The notes below the pieces were generated by a model that had not been told where the DNA came from, did not search any database, and saw only the letters and a program-made list of their open reading frames with translations. From Herbaspirillum sp. (GTDB lineage Bacteria > Pseudomonadota > Gammaproteobacteria > Burkholderiales > Burkholderiaceae_D), in NCBI RefSeq assembly GCF_017744395.1, contig NZ_JAGIBI010000006.1, positions 1 to 64,000 of the forward strand: a stretch of DNA of 64,000 nucleotides. Reading direction: 5' to 3'. Below are positions 51,531-60,684 of the stretch, piece by piece. Made by a program: the position numbers and the translations under genes. Position 1 is the first letter of the stretch. Each line of letters begins with the position of its first letter.

Positions 51531-52106
51531 ATGACTAAAGTCGCCATCGTCTACCATTCCGGCTACGGCCACACCAAGAAACTGGCGGAGGCAGTCCATG
51601 CCGGCGCCGCAGCGTTTGCCGGCGCCAGCGTCGACCTGATCGCCATCAACGCCGAAGGCAACATCACCGACGCCGACTGGGCGACGCTGGATGCGGCCGA
51701 CGCCATCATCTTCGGTTCGCCGACCTACATGGGCTCCGTCTCGTGGCAGTTCAAGAAATTCGCCGACGCCTCGTCCAAGCCCTGGTTCAGCCAGAAGTGG
51801 AAAGACAAGGTCGGCGCCGCCTTCACCAACTCGGCCACCATGAACGGCGACAAGCTGTCGACCCTGCACTACCTGTTCACGCTGGGCATGCAGCACAGCA
51901 TGGTCTGGGTCGGCACCGGCCTGATGCCTTCCAACAGCAAGGCCGCGCAGCGCAACGACATCAACTTCGTCGGCTCCTTCTCGGGCCTGATGGCGCAAAG
52001 CCCGTCGGATTCCTCGCCGGAAGAAGGCCCGCTGCCGGGCGACCTGGCAACCGCCAAGCTGTTCGGCGCGCGCGTGGTCGAAACCACCGCCAAGTTCAAG
52101 AAGTAA
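51531..52106 (+). CDS. WrbA-like flavodoxin-fold oxidoreductase
   Basis: A 191-residue flavodoxin-like protein. The FMN-phosphate loop is YHSGYGHTKKLAE (8-20), FGSPTYMGSVSWQFK lies near 72-86, and later AAFTNSATMNGDK and a glycine/serine loop complete the flavin site. This fits NAD(P)H:quinone oxidoreductases of the WrbA type, though it is less close than true WrbA. A quinone-reducing role beside a YhaJ/pirin pair would fit a quinone or aromatic stress module, as inference. GAAGGAAACATC precedes the ATG. Confidence 0.85.
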   Translation: MTKVAIVYHSGYGHTKKLAEAVHAGAAAFAGASVDLIAINAEGNITDADWATLDAADAIIFGSPTYMGSVSWQFKKFADASSKPWFSQKWKDKVGAAFTNSATMNGDKLSTLHYLFTLGMQHSMVWVGTGLMPSNSKAAQRNDINFVGSFSGLMAQSPSDSSPEEGPLPGDLATAKLFGARVVETTAKFKK

Positions 52107-52124
52107 TCGGACGCCGGTCCAGCA

Positions 52125-52152
52125 AAAAGCCCACCGTGAGGTGGGCTTTTTC
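52125..52152. terminator. bidirectional terminator
   Basis: AAAAAGCCCACC (52125-52136) pairs perfectly with GGTGGGCTTTTT (52141-52152) across GTGA, between two convergent genes. Confidence 0.93.
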
Positions 52153-52174
52153 ATTGGCGCGGGGAGAAGGGCGC

Positions 52175-53056
52175 TCAGGCTTGGGCGGCCGTAGCCTCGG
52201 CTGCGGCGCGCTGCTTCGGCGCGCAGTACGGGCAGGACTTGCCCGGCACGTAGTCCGGCGACAGCTGCTCGCGCGGCGTGACCACGGCGCGGCAGGCGAA
52301 GCATTGCGCGGTCTGGCTTTCCTTCAGGTCGGGGCTGAGCGCGGTACGGTAGTCGAACACGAAGCAGTCGCCCTTGTAGTGGGCCCCGCCGACTTCCTCG
52401 AAGTAGCGCAGGATGCCGCCTTCGAGCTGGTAGACGCTGTCGTAGCCGATGTTTTGCATATGGATCGCGGCCTTCTCGCAGCGGATGCCGCCGGTGCAGA
52501 ACGTGACCACGGTCTTGCCGTCGAAGTCGGCCTTGTGGTCTTTGATGACCTGCGGGAATTCGGTGAACTTGGCGATGCGGTAGTCGACCGTATTCTCGAA
52601 GGTGCCGACATCGACTTCGAAACCGTTGCGGGTATCGACCATTACCACCGGTTTGCCATTGTCGTCATGGCCCTGGTCCAGCCAGCGCTTCAGGTCTTGC
52701 GGCTCCACCGACGGCGCGCGGCCTTCTTCAGGCTTGATCAGCGGATGCTTCATCGTGATGATCTCGGCCTTGAGCTTGACCAGCATGCGCGTGAACGGTT
52801 GCTTCGCGGAAAAGCTTTCCTTGACCACGATGTCGGCGAAACGGGCATCGGCGCGCAGCCAGGCCAGGTAGGCGTCGATCTCGTGGCGCAGGCCGGCCAG
52901 GAACATGTTGATGCCTTCAGGCGTGAGCAGTACGGTGCCGCGCAGGTTGTTCTTTTGGCAAATGTCCAGGAATTCGGCGCGCTTTTCGGCGGTGTCGTCG
53001 AAGGTGATGAATTTGTAGGCGGCGATGTTGACGTAGGGTGTATCCGGGGACTGCAT
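52175..53056 (-). CDS. trhO: tRNA uridine(34) hydroxylase, rhodanese-like
   Basis: A 293-residue member of the YceA/TrhO family that makes 5-hydroxyuridine at tRNA position 34. The acylphosphatase-like start [13 protein letters not shown] is followed by a rhodanese domain with the active cysteine in [15 protein letters not shown] near 180-195, and a C-terminal Cys-rich zinc-like region ([13 protein letters not shown]). The gene is preceded on its strand by a perfect -10. The length is slightly below E. coli TrhO. Confidence 0.92.
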   Translation of the reverse strand: MQSPDTPYVNIAAYKFITFDDTAEKRAEFLDICQKNNLRGTVLLTPEGINMFLAGLRHEIDAYLAWLRADARFADIVVKESFSAKQPFTRMLVKLKAEIITMKHPLIKPEEGRAPSVEPQDLKRWLDQGHDDNGKPVVMVDTRNGFEVDVGTFENTVDYRIAKFTEFPQVIKDHKADFDGKTVVTFCTGGIRCEKAAIHMQNIGYDSVYQLEGGILRYFEEVGGAHYKGDCFVFDYRTALSPDLKESQTAQCFACRAVVTPREQLSPDYVPGKSCPYCAPKQRAAAEATAAQA

Positions 53057-53088
53057 GGTTCTGTGCTCTAAGTCTTTGAATTGTCAGC

Positions 53089-53094
53089 ATTATA
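53089..53094 (-). promoter_or_regulatory. -10 element of trhO
   Basis: TATAAT on the minus strand (53094 to 53089) lies 33 bases before the trhO start. The -35 match is weak. Confidence 0.5.
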
Positions 53095-53231
53095 TACGCG
53101 AGGAGCAGGTTCCCGCAGCAATTTGGGGCTTCCGTGATGCAGATCAAGCAGGCTTGCGCGATGCCCATGTCAAGCATGGATTGCCGGCCCGATACCGGCT
53201 AATTCAGGTCGGGGAAAACCCCAACCTCCGG

Positions 53232-53237
53232 TAAAAT
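53232..53237 (+). promoter_or_regulatory. -10-like element directly before dnaE
   Basis: TAAAAT ends eight bases before the dnaE ATG at 53246, which would put the transcript start at or next to the start codon. A small GGGG/CCCC hairpin lies at 53213-53224. There is no Shine-Dalgarno. Confidence 0.4.
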
Positions 53238-53245
53238 GCGCCCCT

Positions 53246-56200
53246 ATGACTACACCGCAATTCGTTCACCTCCGACTGCATTCGGAGTACTCCATCGTCG
53301 ACGGCCTGGTGCGCATCGATGACGTCGTCAAGGCCGCCGCCAAGGATGGCCAGGCGGCGATGGCAGTCACCGACCTGGCCAACCTGTTCGGCATGGTCAA
53401 GTTCTACAAGGCCGCGCGCGGCAAGGGCATCAAGCCCATCGCCGGCTGCGACGTCTGGATCACCAACGACGCCGACCGCGAAAAACCGTCGCGCCTGCTG
53501 CTGCTGGTGAAGAACCGCCACGGCTACCTGCAGCTGTGCGAGCTGCTGTCCAAGGCCTGGCTGGAAAACCTCTACAAGGGCCGCGCCGAGATACGCATCG
53601 AATGGCTGGACGCGTTGCGCCACCAGGACGGCGGCAACGGCCTGATCGCCTTGTCCGGCGCCCAGGGCGGCGATGTCGGCATCGCGATCGACAACAGCAA
53701 CCTGGCGCTGGCCGAGGAATGCGCCAAGCGCTGGGCCACGATTTTCCCGGGCGCCTATTACCTCGAGATCCAGCGCGCGGGCCAGGCCAACATGGATATC
53801 CAGGTACGCCAGACCGTGGCGCTGGGCGCCAGGCTGGGTTTGCCGACGGTGGCCACGCATCCGATCCAGTTCCAGTCCACCGAGGAATTCATCGCCCACG
53901 AGGCGCGCACCTGCATCGCCGAAGGCGAGATACTGGCCAATGCGCGCCGCGTGCGCCGCTTCAACGACCAGCAGTACTTCAAGTCGCAGGCCGAGATGGC
54001 CGAGCTGTTTGCCGACCTGCCCGGCGCCATCGCCAATACCATCGAGATCGCCAAGCGCTGCAACCTGGTGCTGCAACTGGGCAAGCCGCAACTGCCGGAC
54101 TTCCCCACGCCGGACGGCATGACCATCGACGACTTCCTGGTGGCGCAGACCAAGGCCGGCCTGGAAGAGCGCCTGAAGCACCTGTACCCGGACGAGGCCG
54201 AACGCGAGAAGCAGCGCCCGCGCTACGAGGCGCGCCTGGAGTTCGAGAACAACACCATCATCAAGATGAAGTTCCCGGGCTACTTCCTGATCGTGGCCGA
54301 CTTCATCCAGTGGGCCAAGAACAACGGCGTGCCGGTCGGCCCGGGCCGGGGCTCCGGCGCCGGCTCGCTGGTGGCGTACTGCCTCCTGATCACCGACCTC
54401 GACCCGCTGCGCTACAACCTGCTGTTCGAACGCTTCCTGAACCCGGAGCGGGTCTCGATGCCCGACTTCGACATCGACTTCTGCCAGGAAGGCCGCGACC
54501 GCGTGATCCAGTACGTGAAGGACCGCTACGGCAAGGAGGCGGTCTCGCAGATCGCCACCTTCGGCACCATGGCGGCCAAGGGCGCGGTGCGCGACGTCGG
54601 CCGCGTGCTCGACCTCGGCTACAACTTCTGCGACGGCATCTCCAAGCTGATCCCGTTCAAGCCCGGCAAGCTGGTGACGCTGGCAGACGCCATCGAGGAA
54701 GAGCCGCTGCTCAAGGAGCGCCTGGAAAACGAAGAGGAAGTGAAGCAGCTGATGGGCCTGGCCCAGCAGGTCGAAGGCATCGCCCGCAACATCGGCATGC
54801 ACGCCGGCGGCGTGCTGATCGCCCCCGGCAAGCTGACCGACTTCTGCCCGCTCTACACCCAGGGTGGCGACGCCGGCGTGGTGTCGCAGTACGACAAGGA
54901 CGATGTGGAGGCCGTCGGCCTGGTGAAGTTCGACTTCCTGGGCCTGACCACGCTGACCATCCTCGACCGCGCCGAGCGCTACATCCGCATGCTCGACCCG
55001 GCCATGGCCGACTTCGACCTGGCCAAGCTGCCGCTCAACGACCGCGCTTCCTACGAGCTGCTGACCAAGGCCAAGACGGTCGCCGTGTTCCAGCTTGAAA
55101 GCCGCGGCATGCAAGGCATGTTGAAGGACGCGCGGCCCGACCGCTTCGAGGACATCATCGCGCTGGTGGCGCTGTACCGCCCGGGCCCGATGGACCTGAT
55201 CCCCGACTTCTGCAAGCGCAAGCACGGCGAAGCCTTCGATTACCCGGACCCGCGTACCGAGGGCATCCTCTCCGAGACCTACGGCATCATGGTCTACCAG
55301 GAGCAGGTGATGCAGATGGCGCAGGTGATCGGCGGCTACTCGCTGGGCGGCGCCGACTTGCTGCGCCGCGCGATGGGCAAGAAGAAGGCCGAGGAAATGG
55401 CCGAGCACCGCGAATTGTTCCGTGCCGGCGCCGCCAAGAACGGCCTGTCGACCGAAAAGGCCGACGAGATCTTCGACTTGATGGAAAAGTTCGCCGGCTA
55501 CGGCTTCAACAAGTCGCACGCCGCCGCCTACGCGCTGCTGTCGTACTACACCGCCTACCTCAAGGCGCACCACCCGGCCGCGTTCATGGCAGCCAACTTG
55601 TCGCTGGCGATGGAAGACACCGACAAGGTCAAGATCCTGATCGAGGATTCGATCGACGTCTGCAAGCTGTCGATCCTGCCACCCGACATCAACCAGTCCG
55701 ACTATCGCTTCGTGCCGGTAGGCGAGCCGGGCAAGAAGGCGACGCAGATCCGCTACGGCCTGGGCGCGGTCAAGGGCGCCGGCCAGAATGCCATCGAATC
55801 GATCCTGGAAGCGCGCAAGGACGGCCCGTTCAAGGACCTGTTCGACTTCGCCAAGCGCGTCGACAAAAAGCAGATCAACCGCCGCACCATCGACTCGCTG
55901 ATCCGCGCTGGCGCCTTCGACTGCTTCAAGGTCGACCGCGCCGTGCTGCAAGCCTCGGTCAACCTGGCCTGGGAAAGCGCGGAACAGGCCGAGAAATCGG
56001 CCAACCAGGTCAGCCTGTTCGGCGGCGACGACAGCGACCTCGAAGCGCCGCTGGAATACGTCGACGTGCCGCCCTGGAGCGACAAGCAGCGCCTGACCGA
56101 AGAGAAGGGCGCGCTGGGCTTCTACCTGTCGGGCCACCTGTTCTCTGCCTACGAAAAGGAAGTGCGCCGTTTCGTACGCACCAAGATCTCCAGCCTGGAG

Positions 56201-56704
56201 CCCTCGCGCGAACCGCGCAGCATGGCCGGCATCATCACCGGCGTGCGGGTGCAGATGACCCAGCGCGGCAAGCTGGTGATCTGCACGCTGGACGACGGCA
56301 CCGGCGTGATCGAGGCATCCATCTACAACGAAGTGTTCGAGCCGTTCAAGCACCTGATCAAGGAAGACGAGCTGCTGGTGGTGCAAGGCCGCGTTTCCGA
56401 AGACCGCTTCAATGGCGGGCTGCGGGTGTCGGCCGAGAAGGTGATGGACCTGGGCGCCGCGCGCATCCAGTACGGGGTGCGCATGGTGGTGCAGATCAAC
56501 AAGGCGGTCGATACCGCCTTGCTGCGCGACACGCTGTCGGCCCATCGCCAGGAGCAGGGCTTGCCGTTCGTGATGCGCTACCTGCAGCCGGATGCCGGCT
56601 GCGAGGTGGTGCTGGGGGATGCCTGGCGGGTCAATCCGAGCGACAGCTTGCAGAGTTCGCTGGTGGCTTCGTTTGGGAAGGAAGCGGTGGTGGTGGAGTA
56701 TTGA
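53246..56704 (+). CDS. dnaE: DNA polymerase III alpha subunit
   Basis: An 1152-residue replicative polymerase. The N-terminal PHP domain (FVHLRLHSEYSIVDGL) is followed by the Pol3 catalytic domain with the PDFDIDF aspartates near 408-414 and the GPGRGSGAGSLVAYC loop near 367-381, a helix-hairpin-helix region, an OB fold (about 990-1060) and the C-terminal tau-binding tail. Length matches proteobacterial DnaE1. The start is fixed by homology; no ribosome site is seen upstream. Confidence 0.98.
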   Translation: MTTPQFVHLRLHSEYSIVDGLVRIDDVVKAAAKDGQAAMAVTDLANLFGMVKFYKAARGKGIKPIAGCDVWITNDADREKPSRLLLLVKNRHGYLQLCELLSKAWLENLYKGRAEIRIEWLDALRHQDGGNGLIALSGAQGGDVGIAIDNSNLALAEECAKRWATIFPGAYYLEIQRAGQANMDIQVRQTVALGARLGLPTVATHPIQFQSTEEFIAHEARTCIAEGEILANARRVRRFNDQQYFKSQAEMAELFADLPGAIANTIEIAKRCNLVLQLGKPQLPDFPTPDGMTIDDFLVAQTKAGLEERLKHLYPDEAEREKQRPRYEARLEFENNTIIKMKFPGYFLIVADFIQWAKNNGVPVGPGRGSGAGSLVAYCLLITDLDPLRYNLLFERFLNPERVSMPDFDIDFCQEGRDRVIQYVKDRYGKEAVSQIATFGTMAAKGAVRDVGRVLDLGYNFCDGISKLIPFKPGKLVTLADAIEEEPLLKERLENEEEVKQLMGLAQQVEGIARNIGMHAGGVLIAPGKLTDFCPLYTQGGDAGVVSQYDKDDVEAVGLVKFDFLGLTTLTILDRAERYIRMLDPAMADFDLAKLPLNDRASYELLTKAKTVAVFQLESRGMQGMLKDARPDRFEDIIALVALYRPGPMDLIPDFCKRKHGEAFDYPDPRTEGILSETYGIMVYQEQVMQMAQVIGGYSLGGADLLRRAMGKKKAEEMAEHRELFRAGAAKNGLSTEKADEIFDLMEKFAGYGFNKSHAAAYALLSYYTAYLKAHHPAAFMAANLSLAMEDTDKVKILIEDSIDVCKLSILPPDINQSDYRFVPVGEPGKKATQIRYGLGAVKGAGQNAIESILEARKDGPFKDLFDFAKRVDKKQINRRTIDSLIRAGAFDCFKVDRAVLQASVNLAWESAEQAEKSANQVSLFGGDDSDLEAPLEYVDVPPWSDKQRLTEEKGALGFYLSGHLFSAYEKEVRRFVRTKISSLEPSREPRSMAGIITGVRVQMTQRGKLVICTLDDGTGVIEASIYNEVFEPFKHLIKEDELLVVQGRVSEDRFNGGLRVSAEKVMDLGAARIQYGVRMVVQINKAVDTALLRDTLSAHRQEQGLPFVMRYLQPDAGCEVVLGDAWRVNPSDSLQSSLVASFGKEAVVVEY

Positions 56705-56755
56705 GCGGCATCATCGGTCCCGCGAGCGTCGGGCCCGAATGTGTTGGTTCTGCGT

Positions 56756-56793
56756 GCGGGAATCTCCGGTGAGGAGGTTCCCGCTTCGCTTTT
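56756..56793 (+). terminator. terminator after dnaE
   Basis: GCGGGAA-CTCC arms pair with GGAG-TTCCCGC across GGTGA (56756-56784), followed by TTCGCTTTT. It ends 12 bases before the convergent glycosyltransferase gene's stop. Confidence 0.7.
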
Positions 56794-56804
56794 GGAGGCC
56801 AGGA

Positions 56805-57791
56805 TTATTTTTTGGAGCGTTTTCCCAGGTAGCGCAGATACCAGCGCAGGCTTTCCAGCGGACGCCCCTGGCGGTACATGAAGCGTGAGTGCATGCGCAG
56901 TTCCTTGGTGTTGCGCGGTTCCGTGTCCAGCGGCATATCGGCCCACGGCGAGATATCGAGATAGTTGCGGAACAGGTCGCAGGCCTGGTGGCGGCTCCAG
57001 GCGGCCCAGGGTTTCACCGCGCCGGCAAAATGAACGAAAACCGCTTTGCCGACCGGCTTGAGCGCAAACTTGTTGACGTTCAGGTCATGGATGAGGTCAT
57101 ACAGGTAGTTCCACTTGGGCGAGACGTAACGGGCACGGCCGTTGAGCACGATGTTCAAGGCGTCCTGATCGTTGAAGCGCATGTCGGTCTTGCTGGTCAG
57201 CAGCGTGTCCAGCGTCTTGGCCGTGATGTCTTCCGCCAGCCATTTCTCGATATTGATGAGGAATACGCCGCCGTTGAAGTATTCGTTATGAGAAAGTCCC
57301 AACGCGGCGACGCGGCGTTGCAGTGTGACGGGCGCATCCGGTACCACCACGGCGATATCGCCGGAGATGTCCATGTCGATCATCTCGTCCATCTTGTTGA
57401 AGCACAGGATGTCCGCATCCAGGTAGAGCACTCGGCCGGTTACGCCGCGCAGCACGGTGGGAATCACCAGGCGCGTGAAGATCGACAGCGAATAATGCGA
57501 ATGACCGAGGAAATGCGAGAACTGGGTAAAAGAAGCAAGGTCCAGCAGATGCAGTTCGGTCTTGACGCGGTACATCTGTTCCAACTGCTTCAGGCGCCGC
57601 TGGTGGTCGTTGGATACTTCGAAGGCCAGTACATGGAAAGTGAAGTGCTGTCCCGGATTGTTGGCGATGATGGAGGCGATGGTGCCGCCCATGGCGCGGA
57701 AATAATTATTGTCCACGCAGAACGCAATGTGGAACGAAGGCTTGCCGTTTTCGGGCTGGGCCATGATTTCTTGTGTTGTTGGAACCTTCAT
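56805..57791 (-). CDS. glycosyltransferase family 8 (LPS glucosyl/galactosyltransferase-like)
   Basis: A 328-residue GT-A fold enzyme of family 8. It has FHIAFCVDNNYFRAMGGTIASI in pieces (FHIAFCVDNNYF) at residues 20-31, the DxD motif in VLYLDADILCFNK near 120-132, FNGGVFLINIEKW near 180, and the HFAGAVKPWA motif near 275 typical of WaaJ/RfaJ-type LPS enzymes. ATG 57791 overlaps the stop of the upstream GT9 gene (57788-57791). Last gene of the LPS block. The sugar and acceptor are unknown. Confidence 0.87.
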   Translation of the reverse strand: MKVPTTQEIMAQPENGKPSFHIAFCVDNNYFRAMGGTIASIIANNPGQHFTFHVLAFEVSNDHQRRLKQLEQMYRVKTELHLLDLASFTQFSHFLGHSHYSLSIFTRLVIPTVLRGVTGRVLYLDADILCFNKMDEMIDMDISGDIAVVVPDAPVTLQRRVAALGLSHNEYFNGGVFLINIEKWLAEDITAKTLDTLLTSKTDMRFNDQDALNIVLNGRARYVSPKWNYLYDLIHDLNVNKFALKPVGKAVFVHFAGAVKPWAAWSRHQACDLFRNYLDISPWADMPLDTEPRNTKELRMHSRFMYRQGRPLESLRWYLRYLGKRSKK

Positions 57792-58888
57792 CGGATCGCT
57801 TCCAATACATGTTCGACGGAGACCGCTTTGACCCAGTCGCGGCGGTGCGGGGCTGTGATGACCGTGCTGTTGGCGCGGTCGATCGGCACCCATTCGGGAT
57901 TTTTCTGGCGCATCAGGGCGACGACGGGGACATGCACGGCATTGGCGAGGTGCATCACGGCGGTTTCCACAGAGACGATCAGGTCGCAGCGTTCCAGGAT
58001 GGCCGGTAGTTGGAAGAAGTTTTCTTCCGCGCTGAACAGTTCGGTACGCGGCAGGCCATAGCGGCCGATGACTTCGTGCGCGTTCGCCAGTTCCTGCGGC
58101 ACGGCATTGACGATGAAGCAGGCATCTTGCCATCCGGCGCGCTTTTGCATGGCTCGGATCAGTTCGGCCACATGCTCCAGCGGCCAGCAGCGTTTTTTGG
58201 TCTTGGCATAGGGATTGATGAATACCAGCTTGCCGGGACGCGGGGCGAAGCGCCATTCCGCCAGCCGTTTTTCGGCGTACTGCCGCCATTGCTGCGGAAT
58301 GTCAACGAAAGGAAAGCGCGCCTGCGCATCTACCTCAAGTCCGCTCAGTTGGCGGAACCAGTGCGCATAGACATCGCTGATATGGTGCTCCGGCCCGGCC
58401 GCGCGGTAGGGCGGCATGGCCGCATCCAGCTTGTGGTAGGCCAGCAGGTGGTGCGGCTCGAAGAACCGGACCTTCCTGGTCATGCCTATCACCAGTCCGT
58501 CAGGGCTGATCTTGCGTGCCAGTCCGGCATACAGGTGCGGACGGAGCGTGGCCAGCGATACCACGATGGGATAGTTCTCGCGGCGCGCTTCTTCTATTGA
58601 TTCGCGGTACAGCGCCGGGCTGTAGGTCTGGTTGTAGACCTTGGCGAAGAAGGGGCAGGCCGCGGTCCAGTCGTACAGCGAGTACTTTTTCAGGTGCGGC
58701 CATTGCGCGGCGTCGTCGGTGCGCCGGACTTCATCCACCCACAAGTGGACTTTCAGTTGCGGATTCTGCTCGGCAAAGGCCTTGAAGAAATTCTGTAGAT
58801 AGGTGAAGTCGCCCAGCGCCAGGTGGGCGATGAAGAGGACCTTGTCCGATTTTTTCAGCAGGTCCGCTGGGATCAGTGTGGTTTGCAT
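57788..58888 (-). CDS. glycosyltransferase family 9 (heptosyltransferase-like)
   Basis: A 366-residue GT-B enzyme resembling ADP-heptose:LPS heptosyltransferases. The N-terminus VLFIAHLALGDFTYLQNFFKAF keeps the GD of the family's start loop. The C-terminal half has VFINPYAKTKKRCWPLEHVAELI and the donor-site ILERCDLIVSVETAVMHLANAVHVPVVALM (each quoted in part). Sugar donor is uncertain. It overlaps the GT8 gene and follows msbA by 13 bases, so the three are one operon. Confidence 0.85.
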   Translation of the reverse strand: MQTTLIPADLLKKSDKVLFIAHLALGDFTYLQNFFKAFAEQNPQLKVHLWVDEVRRTDDAAQWPHLKKYSLYDWTAACPFFAKVYNQTYSPALYRESIEEARRENYPIVVSLATLRPHLYAGLARKISPDGLVIGMTRKVRFFEPHHLLAYHKLDAAMPPYRAAGPEHHISDVYAHWFRQLSGLEVDAQARFPFVDIPQQWRQYAEKRLAEWRFAPRPGKLVFINPYAKTKKRCWPLEHVAELIRAMQKRAGWQDACFIVNAVPQELANAHEVIGRYGLPRTELFSAEENFFQLPAILERCDLIVSVETAVMHLANAVHVPVVALMRQKNPEWVPIDRANSTVITAPHRRDWVKAVSVEHVLEAIR

Positions 58889-58901
58889 TCCGGTTCGCTG
58901 G

Positions 58902-60638
58902 TCAGGCTTGTTTTTGTTGGGAGAACTGCAGGCGGTACAGGTTGGCGTAGACGCCTTCCTTAGCCAGCAGCGCCTGATGGTTGCCGATCTCGGCGATCCG
59001 GCCGTGCGCCAGCACGACGATGCGGTCAGCGCGTTCGATGGTGGACAGGCGGTGTGCGATCACAAAGGTGGTGCGGCCCTGCATCAGGCGATCCAGAGCG
59101 GCTTGAACAGCACGTTCGGATTCGGTGTCCAGCGCAGAGGTGGCTTCGTCCAGGATGAGGATGGGGGCGTCCTTGTAGATCGCACGGGCGATCGCCACAC
59201 GCTGGCGCTGTCCGCCCGACAGGCGCGATCCGTTGTCGCCGATGCGCGTCTGCAGCCCTTCGGGCAAGCCCTGCACGACATCGGAGAGGTGCGCGGCTTC
59301 CACTGCGGCGGCGATGCGTGCCGGGTCCGGCGCGTGTTCGCCATAGGCGATGTTGGCGGCCAGGGTATCGTCGAACAGTACGGTATTCTGGCTGACCATG
59401 GCGATCTGGCGACGCAGGCTGAGCAGCGAAATCGATTCGATGGGGCGGCCGTCCAGCAGTATCTCCCCCTGCGAGGCGGAGTAAAAACCGGGGATCAGGC
59501 CAACCAGGGTCGATTTGCCGCCGCCCGACATGCCGACGAAAGCGATGGTCTCTCCGGCCTGCACGTTCAGGTTGATGCCTTGCAGTGCCGGCTGTTCCTG
59601 GCCAGGATAGGCGAAGCCGACATCCACGAAATCAAGATAGCCCTGGGCACGCGTTTCCAGGGCTTCGCCATTGCTGCGTTCGATATCCTTGTCGATCAGC
59701 TTGTAGACTTCTTCAGCTGCCGCCATGCCGCGTTGCAACGGTCCGTTGACCTCGGCCAGTTGCTTGAGCGGGGTGAGCAGCATGAGCATGGCGGTGATGA
59801 AGGAAACAAAGCCGCCGACAGTGATTTGCCCATTGCCCGACTGCACCAGCGCCATCACGATGACGATGGCCACCGCGCAGGCCGTCATCAGTTGCGTGAT
59901 TGGCACGGTGGACGAAAATGCCGCCGTCATGCGCATGGTGTAGCGGCGCAGGTTCTCAGCGCGCTCATGGAAGCGGCTTTTCTCGTAGTTCTGGCCACCG
60001 AAGATCTTGATGACTTGCTGGGCGCGGGTGGTTTCCTCAATGACTTGGGTCAGCTCGGCATTGACCGCCAGCGAGTCGCGGTTGAGTTTCTTCAGGCGTT
60101 TGCCGGTACTGCGCACGACAATGGTCACCAGGGGCAGCAGCACCAGCGTGACGATGGTCAGCGCCCAGTTCAGGTACAGCAGCCAGGCCAGCAGGCCTAC
60201 TACTGTCAAGGCGGAGCGGACGATGGAGGTAAATACCTTGGTCACCATGTCGATGATCTGCTGCACCTCGAACATCATGGAGTTGATAACCTTGCCTACG
60301 GTGTTGGTAGCGTAGAAATGTATCGGCAGATCCAGCATGCGAGAAAACATCTGGCGCCGTAATTCGTTGAGGATACGGGTCGAGACCCAGGTCATCATGT
60401 ACGAACTGGTAAAAGTGGCGATGCCGCGGATGAAGAAAATGCCGATGACAGCGGCAGGCACCAGCCACAGCGAGAATGCCGGCTTCCCGACAAATCCCTT
60501 GTCCAGTAAAACCTGGAAGATATAGGGCACCACGGGCTCCGTGGCGGCCGTGACGATCATCCCGATAAAGGCCAAAGCCAGCCGCCCCCTGTAAGGCCAG
60601 TGCAGGGCGGCTAGACGTTTCATGTTGGAAGGCAACAT
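58902..60638 (-). CDS. msbA: lipid A-core flippase MsbA (ABC exporter)
   Basis: A 578-residue half-ABC exporter. Six transmembrane helices (1-310) precede an ATPase: Walker A VGMSGGGKSTL near 370, Q loop, ABC signature RLSGGQRQRVAIARA near 475, Walker B PILILDEATSALD and H-loop FVIAHRLST. The start with GAGGAACAAGG is good. MsbA flips lipid A-core across the inner membrane; the placement with glycosyltransferases and an O-antigen ligase supports an LPS substrate over drug export. Confidence 0.9.
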   Translation of the reverse strand: MLPSNMKRLAALHWPYRGRLALAFIGMIVTAATEPVVPYIFQVLLDKGFVGKPAFSLWLVPAAVIGIFFIRGIATFTSSYMMTWVSTRILNELRRQMFSRMLDLPIHFYATNTVGKVINSMMFEVQQIIDMVTKVFTSIVRSALTVVGLLAWLLYLNWALTIVTLVLLPLVTIVVRSTGKRLKKLNRDSLAVNAELTQVIEETTRAQQVIKIFGGQNYEKSRFHERAENLRRYTMRMTAAFSSTVPITQLMTACAVAIVIVMALVQSGNGQITVGGFVSFITAMLMLLTPLKQLAEVNGPLQRGMAAAEEVYKLIDKDIERSNGEALETRAQGYLDFVDVGFAYPGQEQPALQGINLNVQAGETIAFVGMSGGGKSTLVGLIPGFYSASQGEILLDGRPIESISLLSLRRQIAMVSQNTVLFDDTLAANIAYGEHAPDPARIAAAVEAAHLSDVVQGLPEGLQTRIGDNGSRLSGGQRQRVAIARAIYKDAPILILDEATSALDTESERAVQAALDRLMQGRTTFVIAHRLSTIERADRIVVLAHGRIAEIGNHQALLAKEGVYANLYRLQFSQQKQA

Positions 60639-60684
60639 CCTTGTTCCTCGCTTGCTGCGATTGAGCGGTCTAATGGGAGTGGAT

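Noticed and set aside
53204-56545. A 1113-codon minus-strand open frame opposite dnaE
   Set aside because: It is a reverse-strand shadow of dnaE with shadow-type amino-acid composition.
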